From: UBA4742 sp963734965
GTDB taxonomy: Bacteria; Actinomycetota; Acidimicrobiia; Acidimicrobiales; Acidimicrobilacustridaceae
Direction: 5' to 3'
DNA length: 64,000 bases
Assembly (NCBI GenBank): GCA_963734965.1
Contig: CAVTJK010000004.1
Coordinates: forward strand, 930,001-994,000
Shown here: one piece after another, positions 28,385 to 36,405 of the stretch
How the letters are laid out: every line of letters begins with the position of its first letter
Numbering within the stretch: position 1 is the first letter of the stretch
Program-made: the position numbers and the translations under genes
Notes under the pieces: model-generated
What the model was told of the DNA's origin: nothing
The model's input: only the letters and a program-made list of their open reading frames with translations
Database searches by the model: none

Positions 28385-29456
28385 TCACCGATCGTCGTCG
28401 TCTTGCAGCTGGCGGCTGCGCTCGTCGGCGACCAGGGCGTCGACGATCTCGTCGAGCTCGCCGGCCAGCACCTTGTCGAGCTTGTACAGGTCGAGGTCGA
28501 TCCGGTGGTCCGTCACGCGGTTCTGCTTGAAGTTGTACGTGCGGATCTTCTCGGATCGACCGCCCCCGCCGACCTGGCCCCGACGGGCGTCGGACAGCTC
28601 GGCGCTCTGGCGGTCCTGCTCGGCCTTGAGCAGGCGGGCCCGCAGCACCTGCAACGCCTTGGCCCGGTTCTGGATCTGGCTCTTCTCGTCCTGCATGGCC
28701 ACGACGATGCCACTCGGCCGGTGGGTGATCCGCACCGCCGAGTCGGTGGTGTTCACCGACTGTCCGCCGGGCCCCGACGACCGGTAGACGTCGATGTCGA
28801 GATCGTTGGGATCGATCTGGACATCGACCTCCTCGGCCTCGGGCAACACGGTGACGGTGGCCGACGACGTGTGCACCCGGCCCTGGGACTCGGTCACCGG
28901 GAACGCGCTGCACACGGTGGGGTCCACCTTCGTGCTTGAGCCGCGTCCACACGCCGTCGCCCTTGACCAGGAAGGCGATGTCGCTGAGTCCGCCCAGGTC
29001 GGACTGGCTCGACCCGAGGACCTCGACCTTCCAGCCCTGACGAGCGGCGTAGCCGCGGTACATCTCGAAGAGGTCCCGGGCGAAGAGGTTGGCTTCCTCG
29101 CCGCCCTCGGCCCCCCGGATCTCGACGATCACGTTCTTGGTGTCGTTGGGATCGCGAGGCAGGAGCAGCGTCTTGATCTCGGCGTCGAGTTGCTCGATCG
29201 TCGTCTCGGCCGCGTCGATCTCGGCCCGGACCATCTCTCGATCGCTCGGCGACGCGTCGGTGTACATCTCCCGGGCCGTCTCGAGGTCGCTGGTGGCCGC
29301 CTGCAGCTGGCGGTACCGCGACACGATGGCCTCGAGCTCGCCGAAGCGACGGGCCGTGTCGCTGTACCGACGCTGGTCGTCGAGCAGCGACGGGTCGGCC
29401 AGGCGGGCGCCGACCTCCTCGTACTCCCTCTCCAGATCGTCGAGCCGGCTGTTCAC
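28385..29456 (-). CDS. prfA: Peptide chain release factor 1, one frameshift
   Basis: RF1 recognises UAA/UAG stop codons and triggers peptide release. The GGQ loop is SSGPGGQSVNTTDSAVRITH; domain 1 is the expected coiled helices from MNSRLDDLEREYEEVGARL. The frame breaks near 28900: the + strand GGG at 28899-28901 should be GG, which gives HRVQRVPVTESQGRVHTSSATV without a gap. An essential gene is unlikely to be broken, so the indel is best read as an error. The codon-recognition segment lies in the first fragment (typical PxT region not resolved). Followed by prmC after 1 bp. Confidence 0.92.
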
Positions 29457-29504
29457 GCGGTCAGGGTAGTCCTCGCCGCCCGGGCCTCTGCCGTCCCCCC
29501 ATCC

Positions 29505-30533
29505 CTACGTTGCCGACCTCCGCCAGTCGCCGGGCAGGCCCACGACCTCGGCCGGGTGGTCCAACGCGGCGGCCAGGGCGTGCGTCACCGGATGGGCGTC
29601 ACGTTCGGGGACGACCAGCACCAGTCGGGCATCCGGGGCGTAGGTCGTGCGCAGATCGGCCGCGGTGGGAACGAGATCGAGATCGATCCCGGTCGACGCC
29701 ACGACGACGACGGGCTCGCCCCCCTCGTCGACGCCGACGGCGGCAGCCGGGCTCGAGTCCTTGACCGTCACCCGGGGCAGGACCCCCTCGACGGGATACA
29801 GCTCGACCGCACCGACCCGCGCCGGTTCGGCGACGAGCACCGAGCGCAGCCAACGCGGCGCGGCCAGCCGGTTGAGGGGATGGGGCTCGGCGTCGGCCCG
29901 ACGATGTTGGGTCACCGTGGCGATGACCGACGCCAGCGCGTCGGCCGGGGCCACTCCCTCGTTCATCATGGCGAAGGCCTCACGGTCGTGGCGGCCCACT
30001 CCGGCCTCGACATGGGCATCACCCTGCTCGTCGACGATCACCCTGGCCACCTCGAGGCCGAGGATCTCGCCCACGACCTCGCCGTGGTCGACCACGACCT
30101 CGAGGCCGTGCTCGCGCATGAGCTCGGCCGCAGCCATGGCCGCGGCCGGCGGGACGACCGGGTCAGCCACCTCGACGGGGTGCGCCGGTTCGAGCTCGGC
30201 GCCGGTGATCAGCCACACCGAGGGCGGCACGACGAAGGCCTCGGCCCGCCGGGCGAGCAGGCCGGCGTGGTCGTCGACCAGCACGTGCAGGTCGGTGACC
30301 TCACGCTGGCGGCCCCAGGCCAAGGCCGGGCCCAGAGCGCGGGCAGGCTGCTCCTCGACGAGGACCCACCCGATCGATCCCCGGCGTCGCGTCGCGCCCC
30401 CGGCGAACGAACCGGTCTCGTCGGGAGCCCTCCGCTCGGCGTCGGGACCCTCGGAGTCGGGCCAGCGGTTGGTGACGAGCGCGCCCAGCTTGGCGCCCAA
30501 CAGGGACGCCCGGCGGTCAGGATCGAGCGCCAC
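29505..30533 (-). CDS. Hypothetical protein between rpmE and prfA
   Basis: 342 residues. I do not recognise a domain. It has no signal peptide or membrane helix. Its composition is acidic and Ala/Val/Asp-rich with alternating beta-like segments (WLRSVLVAEPARVGAVELYP, VVVASTGIDLDLVPTAADLR), suggesting an alpha/beta fold. A Val-rich stretch (LEVVVDHGEVVGEILGLEVARVIVDE) is notable. It is co-directional with rpmE (52 bp upstream) and prfA (48 bp downstream), so it may be co-transcribed with translation genes. Reading frame is long, uninterrupted and follows the local codon bias. Confidence 0.65.
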   Translation of the reverse strand: MALDPDRRASLLGAKLGALVTNRWPDSEGPDAERRAPDETGSFAGGATRRRGSIGWVLVEEQPARALGPALAWGRQREVTDLHVLVDDHAGLLARRAEAFVVPPSVWLITGAELEPAHPVEVADPVVPPAAAMAAAELMREHGLEVVVDHGEVVGEILGLEVARVIVDEQGDAHVEAGVGRHDREAFAMMNEGVAPADALASVIATVTQHRRADAEPHPLNRLAAPRWLRSVLVAEPARVGAVELYPVEGVLPRVTVKDSSPAAAVGVDEGGEPVVVVASTGIDLDLVPTAADLRTTYAPDARLVLVVPERDAHPVTHALAAALDHPAEVVGLPGDWRRSAT

Positions 30534-30585
30534 GATGGCTCGATGGTGATGGCGACGGACGGGCGGAGCCGGCCGTCAGCGCCAT

Positions 30586-30813
30586 TCAGGAATCGGCAGC
30601 GGCCGTCTTGGGCTTGCGCTTGCCGTACCGGCGCTCGAAGCGGTCGATGCGCCCACCCGAGTCGACCAGCTTCTGCTTGCCCGTGTAGAAGGGATGGCAC
30701 TCGCTGCACAGCTCGACGTGCAGCTCAGGCGTGGTCGAGCGCGTCGTGAAGGTGTTGCCGCACGAGCAGCGGACCTCGGCGGTCACGTAGTCGGGATGGA
30801 TGTCAGCCTTCAT
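30586..30813 (-). CDS. rpmE: 50S ribosomal protein L31 (zinc-binding type)
   Basis: 75 residues, ribosomal protein L31 with the zinc cysteines (CSCGNTF and LCSECHPF), i.e. the zinc-containing paralogue rather than the zinc-free form. The tail KRKPKTAAADS is basic. Starts 117 bp after the rho stop, so it may have its own promoter (see 30856-30886). Belongs to the rho-rpmE-prfA-prmC order known from mycobacteria. Confidence 0.97.
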   Translation of the reverse strand: MKADIHPDYVTAEVRCSCGNTFTTRSTTPELHVELCSECHPFYTGKQKLVDSGGRIDRFERRYGKRKPKTAAADS

Positions 30814-30855
30814 GGGGACTCCAGGGTCCTGAGAGCGGGTGATGAGCGGTAGGTC

Positions 30856-30886
30856 AGTGTACGGGCTGTGGGCGGTTTTCGATCAA
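30856..30886 (-). promoter_or_regulatory. Possible rpmE promoter
   Basis: On the minus strand TTGATC (30881-30886) is followed after 19 bp by TACACT (30856-30861), resembling -35 and -10 hexamers upstream of rpmE. Spacing is slightly long, so this is only a candidate. Confidence 0.25.
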
Positions 30887-30930
30887 CTGCACGGCTGGCG
30901 GTCTTCGATCCAGCGCCCGACCAGGGCCGG

Positions 30931-32844
30931 CTACGGGCTGGCGGGAGCCTTGCCCACCTCGGCCAGGAACTGCTCGTTGCTCTTGAACGAGGCCAGCCGG
31001 TCGATGAGCATCTCGAGACCGGCGCCGCCGCCGCCCTCGCCCAGACCGGACAGGACGCGACGCAGCTTCCACACCATCTGGAGCTGCTTGTTGTCGAACA
31101 GCAGCTCCTCGTGGCGGGTCGACGAGGCATCCACGTCGATGGCCGGGTAGATCCGCCGCTCGGCCAACCGGCGATCGAGGCGCAGCTCCATGTTGCCGGT
31201 GCCCTTGAACTCCTCGAAGATCACCTCGTCCATGCGCGACCCGGTCTCGACCAGCGCGGTGGCCAGGATGGTCAGCGAGCCGCCTTCTTCGATGTTGCGG
31301 GCGGCGCCGAAGAACTTCTTGGGCGGGTAGAGGGCGCCCGTGTCGATGCCGCCCGACATGATCCGTCCGGTGGCCGGCGCGCCCAGGTTGTAGGCCCGAG
31401 CCAGGCGCGTGATGCCGTCGAGGATGATGACCACGTCACGGCCGTCCTCGACCATGCGCTTGGCTCGCTCGATGGTCAGCTCGGCGACCATCGTGTGCTC
31501 GTCGGCCGGACGATCGAACGTCGACGCCGCGACCTCGCCGGCCTTCACCCACCGACGCATGTCGGTGACCTCTTCGGGCCGCTCGTCGACGAGCAGGACG
31601 ATGAGATGGACCTCAGGGTTGTTGATCTCGATCGAGCGGGCGATCTGCTTCATCACCGTCGTCTTGCCGGCCTTGGGCGGCGAGACGATCAGCCCCCGTT
31701 GGCCTTTGCCGATGGGCGCCACCAGATCGACGATGCGCGCCGTCATGTTGGTCTCTTCGCCCGCCACCTCGAGCCGCAGTCGATCGTCGGGGAACAACGG
31801 GGTCAGGTCCTCGAACCTCGGCCGCTCACGCGCCACCTCGGGGTCGACACCGTTCACGGCGTCGATGCGCAGCATGGCCGGGTTCTTCTCGTTGCGACCG
31901 GCCGGCCGCGCCGCGCCGGTCACTCGATCGCCCTTGCGCAGCGCGAACTGCCGCACCTGCTTGACGGAGATGTACACGTCGTCCTTGCTCGGCAGGTAGC
32001 CGACGAGGCGGAGGAAGCCATAGCCCTCGTCGCGGAGGTCGAGCAGGCCCTCCACATCCACGGGCTCGCCCTGGAAGGGCTGCTCGCTCTCGGGTCGGTC
32101 GGGCCGATCCCCGCGCTCGGATCGGTCGCGGCCGCGGCGGCGGCGACGGCGGTTGCCCGACTCGCCCTCGCCCTGCGCCGAGCCCGGCTGGCGGCCGTCG
32201 CCCGAGTTGGCGTCGGCCTGGTTCGGGTCGGCGGCCGACCCCGTCGATGACTGGTCGCCCGACTCGCGGTCGCCACGGCCACGCGGTTCACGGCCACGTT
32301 GGTCGGACCGAACCGAGGCGGAAGCGTCGTCGCGCCCGGTCGCCGCCGTCCGGCCGTTGGCCCGGTTCGGATCCTGATCGCCGTCGGACGCGTCGGGGTC
32401 CGACCCGTCACTGGACGAGATCTGGTCAGGGACCTCGACGCTCGCCGCGCCCCGGCTGCGCCGCGACCGGATGTCGCCGTCAGTCGCCGAGCTCGCACTC
32501 GCGCCAGCGCTCGACGCGCCCCGGCCCCGCGTGGCGGCGCGACCGGTTGAACCGTCGTCGACATCGGTGTCGGCGTCCGCGCCGGCGTCGGATGCCCGGT
32601 CGTCGGTCGGGGCTTCGGCACCGGTCGTGGCGTCGGACTTGGCTGCGTCGCTCGTCGATCGACTGGCGCGACCGCTCGGCGCCGGGGCATCGACGCCAGC
32701 CAGCTCGAGGATGAGATCGACGATGTCGGCCTTGCGAGCGCGGGAGGTCGGCTTGCCGCCGAGGGCGATCGCAATCGTGTGCAACTCGTCGCGATCCTTG
32801 CGTTCGAGCGCTGAGCGTTCGAGTTGCTGCGTTTCCACGCTCAC
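30931..32844 (-). CDS. rho: Transcription termination factor Rho with large disordered insertion
   Basis: 637 residues from GTG 32844. The Rho N-terminal domain (LERSALERKDRDELHTIAIA, residues ~8-50) is followed by a ~220-residue low-complexity insert rich in Asp, Ser, Arg and Gly, typical of actinobacterial Rho. Then the RNA-binding OB domain (EGYGFLRLVGYLPSKDDVYIS), the ATPase core with Walker A SPPKAGKTTVMKQ, Walker B VIILDGITRLARAY, and a conserved C-terminus (SNEQFLAEVGK). Hexameric helicase ending transcription. The start is set by a GAGG about 6 bp upstream and the domain boundary. Confidence 0.95.
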   Translation of the reverse strand: MSVETQQLERSALERKDRDELHTIAIALGGKPTSRARKADIVDLILELAGVDAPAPSGRASRSTSDAAKSDATTGAEAPTDDRASDAGADADTDVDDGSTGRAATRGRGASSAGASASSATDGDIRSRRSRGAASVEVPDQISSSDGSDPDASDGDQDPNRANGRTAATGRDDASASVRSDQRGREPRGRGDRESGDQSSTGSAADPNQADANSGDGRQPGSAQGEGESGNRRRRRRGRDRSERGDRPDRPESEQPFQGEPVDVEGLLDLRDEGYGFLRLVGYLPSKDDVYISVKQVRQFALRKGDRVTGAARPAGRNEKNPAMLRIDAVNGVDPEVARERPRFEDLTPLFPDDRLRLEVAGEETNMTARIVDLVAPIGKGQRGLIVSPPKAGKTTVMKQIARSIEINNPEVHLIVLLVDERPEEVTDMRRWVKAGEVAASTFDRPADEHTMVAELTIERAKRMVEDGRDVVIILDGITRLARAYNLGAPATGRIMSGGIDTGALYPPKKFFGAARNIEEGGSLTILATALVETGSRMDEVIFEEFKGTGNMELRLDRRLAERRIYPAIDVDASSTRHEELLFDNKQLQMVWKLRRVLSGLGEGGGGAGLEMLIDRLASFKSNEQFLAEVGKAPASP

Positions 32845-33222
32845 GGCGACCTCGTTTCTGTGGAGGGGATGAGGGTGGATCCGCAGTGACCGGAACGCGT
32901 CCGGCGAAGCCTGCAGATCGAAGGGGGCGGCGGCATGAGGATGGTTCGGGTGGCTGGCCGGAACAGCGGATGAGCCCGCAGTAGCAGTCCCGGCTGGGAC
33001 AGCCCAACTTTGGATCACGCCCTTGATCGCAGACCAGGGGCGAGAGGAGCCGACGTGGGGCCAAGTCGCAGGACTTGCCGCGACCCCCTGTCGACGACCC
33101 GGTCATCGTACCCGCTGGCTCTGATGGCGGGCAACCCGCCGAGCGGGGTGCGGCCCCGGCCCGGCGGCCGGGTGCCCGAAAATGAGCCGGGGCGTCGCCG
33201 CCGGGTCGGCGACACTGTCGGC

Positions 33223-34125
33223 GTGGGGGATCTGCTCGAAGCGCGGGGCTTGCACAAGGCCTACAAGGACGAGGTCGCCGTCGACGGCGTCGACCTGACC
33301 GTGACCGCCGGCGAGCGCGTCGGGCTGCTCGGCCCCAATGGGGCCGGCAAGACCACGACGCTGCTCATGCTGCTCGGGGCCATCACTCCGGACGAGGGCC
33401 ATGTGACCATCGCCGGCTGCTCCCTCCCCCGCCAGCGCAGCCAGGCCATGGAGCACATCGGCTTCGTGGCCGGCTACCTGCCCCTGCCCGACCGGCTGCG
33501 CGTCCGCGAGGCGCTCGACCTGTTCGCCCGCTTCTACGGGATCCGCCAGCCCGGTCCCCACATCGACGCCGCCCTCGAACGCTTCCGGATCCCCCACCTC
33601 GCCGACCGGATGTGCCTCGAGCTCTCCTCGGGGCAGCGCACCTTGGTGGGCATCTGCAAGGCGATCCTCCACCACCCCGACCTGCTGGTGCTCGACGAGC
33701 CCACGGCATCTCTCGACCCCGACGTGGCCTACCGCGTTCGCACCGGTCTGGCCGACCTGTGTCGTGAGCAGGGCACGGCCCTGCTGGTGACGAGCCACGA
33801 CATGGACGAGGTCGAACAGCTTTGCAGCCGGGTCGTGTTCTTGTCGTGCGGACAGGTCGTGGCCGACGGAACCCCCGAGATCATCGCCGCCCAGTTCGGC
33901 CACGGCTCGCTCGAAGACGTCTTCCTGGAGCTGGCCGGCACCGAACGCACTGACGAAACGAACGGGCGGCCGTTCCACGCGGCGGAGCCCGAGGCGAAGC
34001 CGCTGGCGACGCGACGCGGATGGGCGAAGCCCGTCCCCGGCGGAGCCCGAGGCGAAGCCGCTCGCGACGCGACGCGGATGGGCGAAGCCCGTCCCCGGCG
34101 GAACGCAGTCGAGCCGGGGACATAG
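33223..34125 (+). CDS. ABC transporter ATP-binding protein (ABC-2 exporter)
   Basis: 300 residues from GTG 33223 (MGDLLEARGLHKAYKDEVAV). Walker A GPNGAGKTTT, signature LSSGQRTLVGICKAI, Walker B LLVLDEPTASLD, H-switch TSHDMDEVE. It pairs with the permease 28 bp downstream. The last ~45 residues (from about AEPEAKPLATRRGWAKPV) are not family sequence; they are read through the tandem repeat at 33983-34154, and its stop codon lies inside the repeat. Confidence 0.88.
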   Translation: MGDLLEARGLHKAYKDEVAVDGVDLTVTAGERVGLLGPNGAGKTTTLLMLLGAITPDEGHVTIAGCSLPRQRSQAMEHIGFVAGYLPLPDRLRVREALDLFARFYGIRQPGPHIDAALERFRIPHLADRMCLELSSGQRTLVGICKAILHHPDLLVLDEPTASLDPDVAYRVRTGLADLCREQGTALLVTSHDMDEVEQLCSRVVFLSCGQVVADGTPEIIAAQFGHGSLEDVFLELAGTERTDETNGRPFHAAEPEAKPLATRRGWAKPVPGGARGEAARDATRMGEARPRRNAVEPGT

Positions 34126-34154
34126 CAAGTCGTCGAGCCGGGGACATAGCAAGT
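33983..34154. repeat. Composite repeat: two 58-bp units plus two 24-bp units
   Basis: Units 33983-34040 and 34041-34098 are 58-bp tandem copies differing by about one base. Each contains a GGATGGGC-GAA-GCCCGTCC hairpin core (34018-34036, 34076-34094). Two copies of a 23-bp tag ending GGGGACATAGCAAGT follow at 34108-34130 and 34132-34154. The same core-plus-tag order recurs, inverted, at 62174-62263. The ABC ATPase stop (TAG) and the permease TTG start both fall at the tag boundaries. Confidence 0.75.
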
Positions 34155-34945
34155 TGAGTTGGCTGAGGGTGGCGGCGGTGGCCAAGCGGCATGCCTACGT
34201 GCTGCGGCGCAGTCCGCACCGGTGGTTCGACGTGTTGATCTGGCCGCTGGTCGACTGCGTGCTGTTCGGTTCGATCGGCGTCTACATCGCCCGTCAGGGG
34301 GGCACGAAGGCCGAGGCGGGCGTGGCCTACCTGCTGGCCGGCATCCTGCTGTTCCACGTCATCTACCAGTCGCAGATCGCGGTCTCGACGGGGTTCCTCG
34401 AGGAGACGTGGTCGCGCAACATCCTCAACCTGATGACCACCCCGCTGCGCGAGGTCGAGTACGCCGCCGGCGTCGCCCTGTTCGGGCTGGCCAAGGTCGG
34501 CATCGGTCTGTCCGTCGTGGCCCTCGCCGCCCTCGGCTTCTACTCGTTCAACATCTTCGACATCGGATGGGGCCTGCTGCCCATCGGCGCGTTGCTGCTC
34601 GTGTGCGGCTGGTCGATCTCGTTGTTCGTGATCGGTCTGATCCTGCGCTTCGGTCAGAGCGCCGAGGTGCTGGCCTGGGGGATCCTGTTCGTGATCATGC
34701 CGTTGTCGGGAGTCTTCTATCCGATCGATGCCCTACCGGCCGTGCTCCAACCGATCGCCCGGGTGCTGCCCACGACCCACCTCTTCGCCGCGGCGCGCAC
34801 GCTCCTCGACGGCGGCGCCATGCCCTGGGGGCAACTGGGTTGGGCCCTGCTCGGATGCATCGTGGCCAGCCTGTGCGGGGTGGCCTACATCACCCGCATG
34901 CTCGGCGTCTTCCGGCGCCGTGGGTTCGTGACCCGCTTCTCCTGA
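34154..34945 (+). CDS. ABC-2 type transporter permease
   Basis: 263 residues with about six membrane helices, ABC-2 permease family. It carries RHAYVLRRSPHRWFDVLIWPLVDC near the N-terminus and the typical PLSGVFYPIDALPAVLQPIARVLP exit-loop segment. TTG 34154 is the likely start, at the last base of a repeat tag. It forms an exporter with the upstream ATPase; substrate unknown. Confidence 0.85.
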   Translation: MSWLRVAAVAKRHAYVLRRSPHRWFDVLIWPLVDCVLFGSIGVYIARQGGTKAEAGVAYLLAGILLFHVIYQSQIAVSTGFLEETWSRNILNLMTTPLREVEYAAGVALFGLAKVGIGLSVVALAALGFYSFNIFDIGWGLLPIGALLLVCGWSISLFVIGLILRFGQSAEVLAWGILFVIMPLSGVFYPIDALPAVLQPIARVLPTTHLFAAARTLLDGGAMPWGQLGWALLGCIVASLCGVAYITRMLGVFRRRGFVTRFS

Positions 34946-34952
34946 GCCGAGC

Positions 34953-35534
34953 ATGGCCACCGCTGCCAGCGACGCCCGGACGTCGCGCCGGATCATCGTG
35001 GTCGGCAACAGCGGCGCGGGCAAGACGACGGCGGCCCGCACGATCGCCGATCGCCTGCGGATCACCCACATCGAGCTCGACGCCGTCTTCCACCAGCCGA
35101 ACTGGGTCGAGCTGCCCCGCGACGTGTTCCGTGAGCGGGTCGCCGAGCACCTCGATGCTTCGCCCGACGGGTGGGTTCTCTGCGGCAACTACTCGTCGGT
35201 GCGCGAGGTGGTGTGGCCCCGGGTCGACACGGTCGTGTGGCTCGATCTTCCGCGCCGGACGGTGATGAAGCGCGTGACGACGCGGACCTTGCGTCGCGTC
35301 TTCACGCGCGAGGAGCTCTGGAACGGCAACCGCGAGCCGTTCAGCAACCTCTACGCGTGGGATCCCACCAAGAACATCGTCCGCTGGGCATGGACGACCC
35401 ATGCCGAGTACCGCGAGCGCTACGAGGCGGCCATGGGCGATCCGCGCTGGGCCGACGTCAACATCCTCCGGCTCCGAAACCCCGGCGAGATCAGCCGCTG
35501 GCTCGAGTCGCTGGGCCCGACGCCGGGTGGCTGA
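34953..35534 (+). CDS. P-loop adenylate-kinase-like (FlaR/topology-modulation-type) protein
   Basis: 193 residues. Walker A is VVGNSGAGKTTAARTIA; ITHIELDAVFHQPNW and VVWLDLPRRTVMKRV match the small kinase-like ATPase group annotated as DNA topology modulation or FlaR proteins. True activity is unknown, possibly a nucleoside or nucleotide kinase. It starts 7 bp after the ABC permease and ends directly against the convergent ClpN/HTH gene. Confidence 0.8.
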   Translation: MATAASDARTSRRIIVVGNSGAGKTTAARTIADRLRITHIELDAVFHQPNWVELPRDVFRERVAEHLDASPDGWVLCGNYSSVREVVWPRVDTVVWLDLPRRTVMKRVTTRTLRRVFTREELWNGNREPFSNLYAWDPTKNIVRWAWTTHAEYRERYEAAMGDPRWADVNILRLRNPGEISRWLESLGPTPGG

Positions 35535-36302
35535 CTAGTCGGACGACTCGGTCGGCTCCGTCGGCTCCGTCGGCGTCGGCGGAGAGGGAGCAGGCGAAGT
35601 TCCGTGGCCGATGGCGCCCGCCAGATCGGCGAGCTGCTCGACGAGACGGGCGCGCACCGCGTCCTGCTCGATCCCGAGATCGGCGAGCACATGGGCCGCC
35701 ACACCGTTCTCGTCCCGGAAAAGGGCTAGCAGGAGGTGCTCGGTCCCGATGTAGTTGTGGCCGAGCGCCAACGCCTCGGCCAGGGCGCCGACGAGGACCT
35801 CCTTCGAGCGTGGGGTGTACGGCGGGGTCTCCGACGGATCGGCGGCGCCCCGCGGCGTGATCTCGAGCACCTTGACCTCGACGGCCGCCCGATCGAGCCC
35901 GGCCTCGGTCAGCGTCTTGGCCGCCAGGCCCTCGGGCTCGGCGAACAGCGCCAGCAGGAGGTGCTCGGTGCCGACGTAGCCGTGGCCGAGGGCGCCGGCC
36001 TCGGCCCTGGCCGACTTCAGGGTGTTGCGCGCCCGCGGGGTGAAGCGTTCGAACGTCGGGGCTCCGAACGAGAAGCGCTTGTGCGCCGCCTGCTTGCTGA
36101 CGCCGAGCGCGTTGCTGATCTCGGACCACGAGCGCCCGCTGCGACGGCATCGATCCACGAAATGACCGAGCAGCGAGTCACCGACGTCTTCGAGCTGCGC
36201 CACCGTCTGGGAGGCCGCGATCAGCTGATCGAGCGGCTCGCCGGTCGAGGCGTCCTGCTCGACCACGTCGATGAGCTCCTGGAGTCCTGGTGCGGGGGTC
36301 AT
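35535..36302 (-). CDS. Helix-turn-helix protein with two ClpN-type repeats
   Basis: 255 residues with no AAA+ ATPase domain. An HTH-like segment (WSEISNALGVSKQAAHKRF, residues ~59-77) precedes two Clp N-terminal repeats (RFTPRARNTLKSARAEAGALGHGYVGTEHLLLAL and YTPRSKEVLVGALAEALALGHNYIGTEHLLLAL). The C-terminal tail is Pro/Thr/Glu-rich. ClpN domains normally dock substrates or adaptors to ClpC/ClpB, so this looks like a DNA-binding protein under proteolytic or stress sensing. ATG 36302 overlaps the first of two perfect palindromes (36302-36351) and has no Shine-Dalgarno, hinting at a leaderless, self-regulated mRNA. Confidence 0.8.
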   Translation of the reverse strand: MTPAPGLQELIDVVEQDASTGEPLDQLIAASQTVAQLEDVGDSLLGHFVDRCRRSGRSWSEISNALGVSKQAAHKRFSFGAPTFERFTPRARNTLKSARAEAGALGHGYVGTEHLLLALFAEPEGLAAKTLTEAGLDRAAVEVKVLEITPRGAADPSETPPYTPRSKEVLVGALAEALALGHNYIGTEHLLLALFRDENGVAAHVLADLGIEQDAVRARLVEQLADLAGAIGHGTSPAPSPPTPTEPTEPTESSD

Positions 36303-36351
36303 GCGTCAACTCTACGTTGACGCATCCCCCGCGTCAACCACCAGTTGACGC
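36302..36351. promoter_or_regulatory. Two tandem GCGTCAAC-N5-GTTGACGC palindromes
   Basis: Site 1, TGCGTCAAC-TCTAC-GTTGACGCA (36302-36324), has perfect 9-bp arms; site 2, GCGTCAAC-CACCA-GTTGACGC (36331-36351), has perfect 8-bp arms. Centres are 28 bp apart. They lie at the start codon of the ClpN/HTH gene, 55 bp from the divergent DUF222/HNH gene, so they probably bind an autoregulator, perhaps the HTH protein itself. Confidence 0.75.
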
Positions 36352-36383
36352 CGTCCGAGAAGTCCCTACTCACGAGGTTGTCT

Positions 36384-36397
36384 CGTACAGTTGTTCG
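36384..36397 (+). promoter_or_regulatory. SOS-box-like site upstream of the second DUF222/HNH gene
   Basis: CGTACAGTTGTTCG differs from the actinobacterial LexA consensus CGAAC-N4-GTTCG by one base in the left arm. It ends 8 bp before ATG 36406. Compare 4169-4182; the sequence from the site through the ATG and MRS codons is conserved between the two loci. Confidence 0.45.
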
Positions 36398-36405
36398 CTG
36401 TTATC

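Noticed and set aside
27492..29456. prmC and prfA as true pseudogenes
   Set aside because: Both are essential in bacteria and one-base corrections restore full proteins, so sequence error is more likely.
33983..34154. Tandem units as a CRISPR or att site
   Set aside because: No variable spacers and no integrase or cas genes nearby; they behave as a dispersed repeat family.
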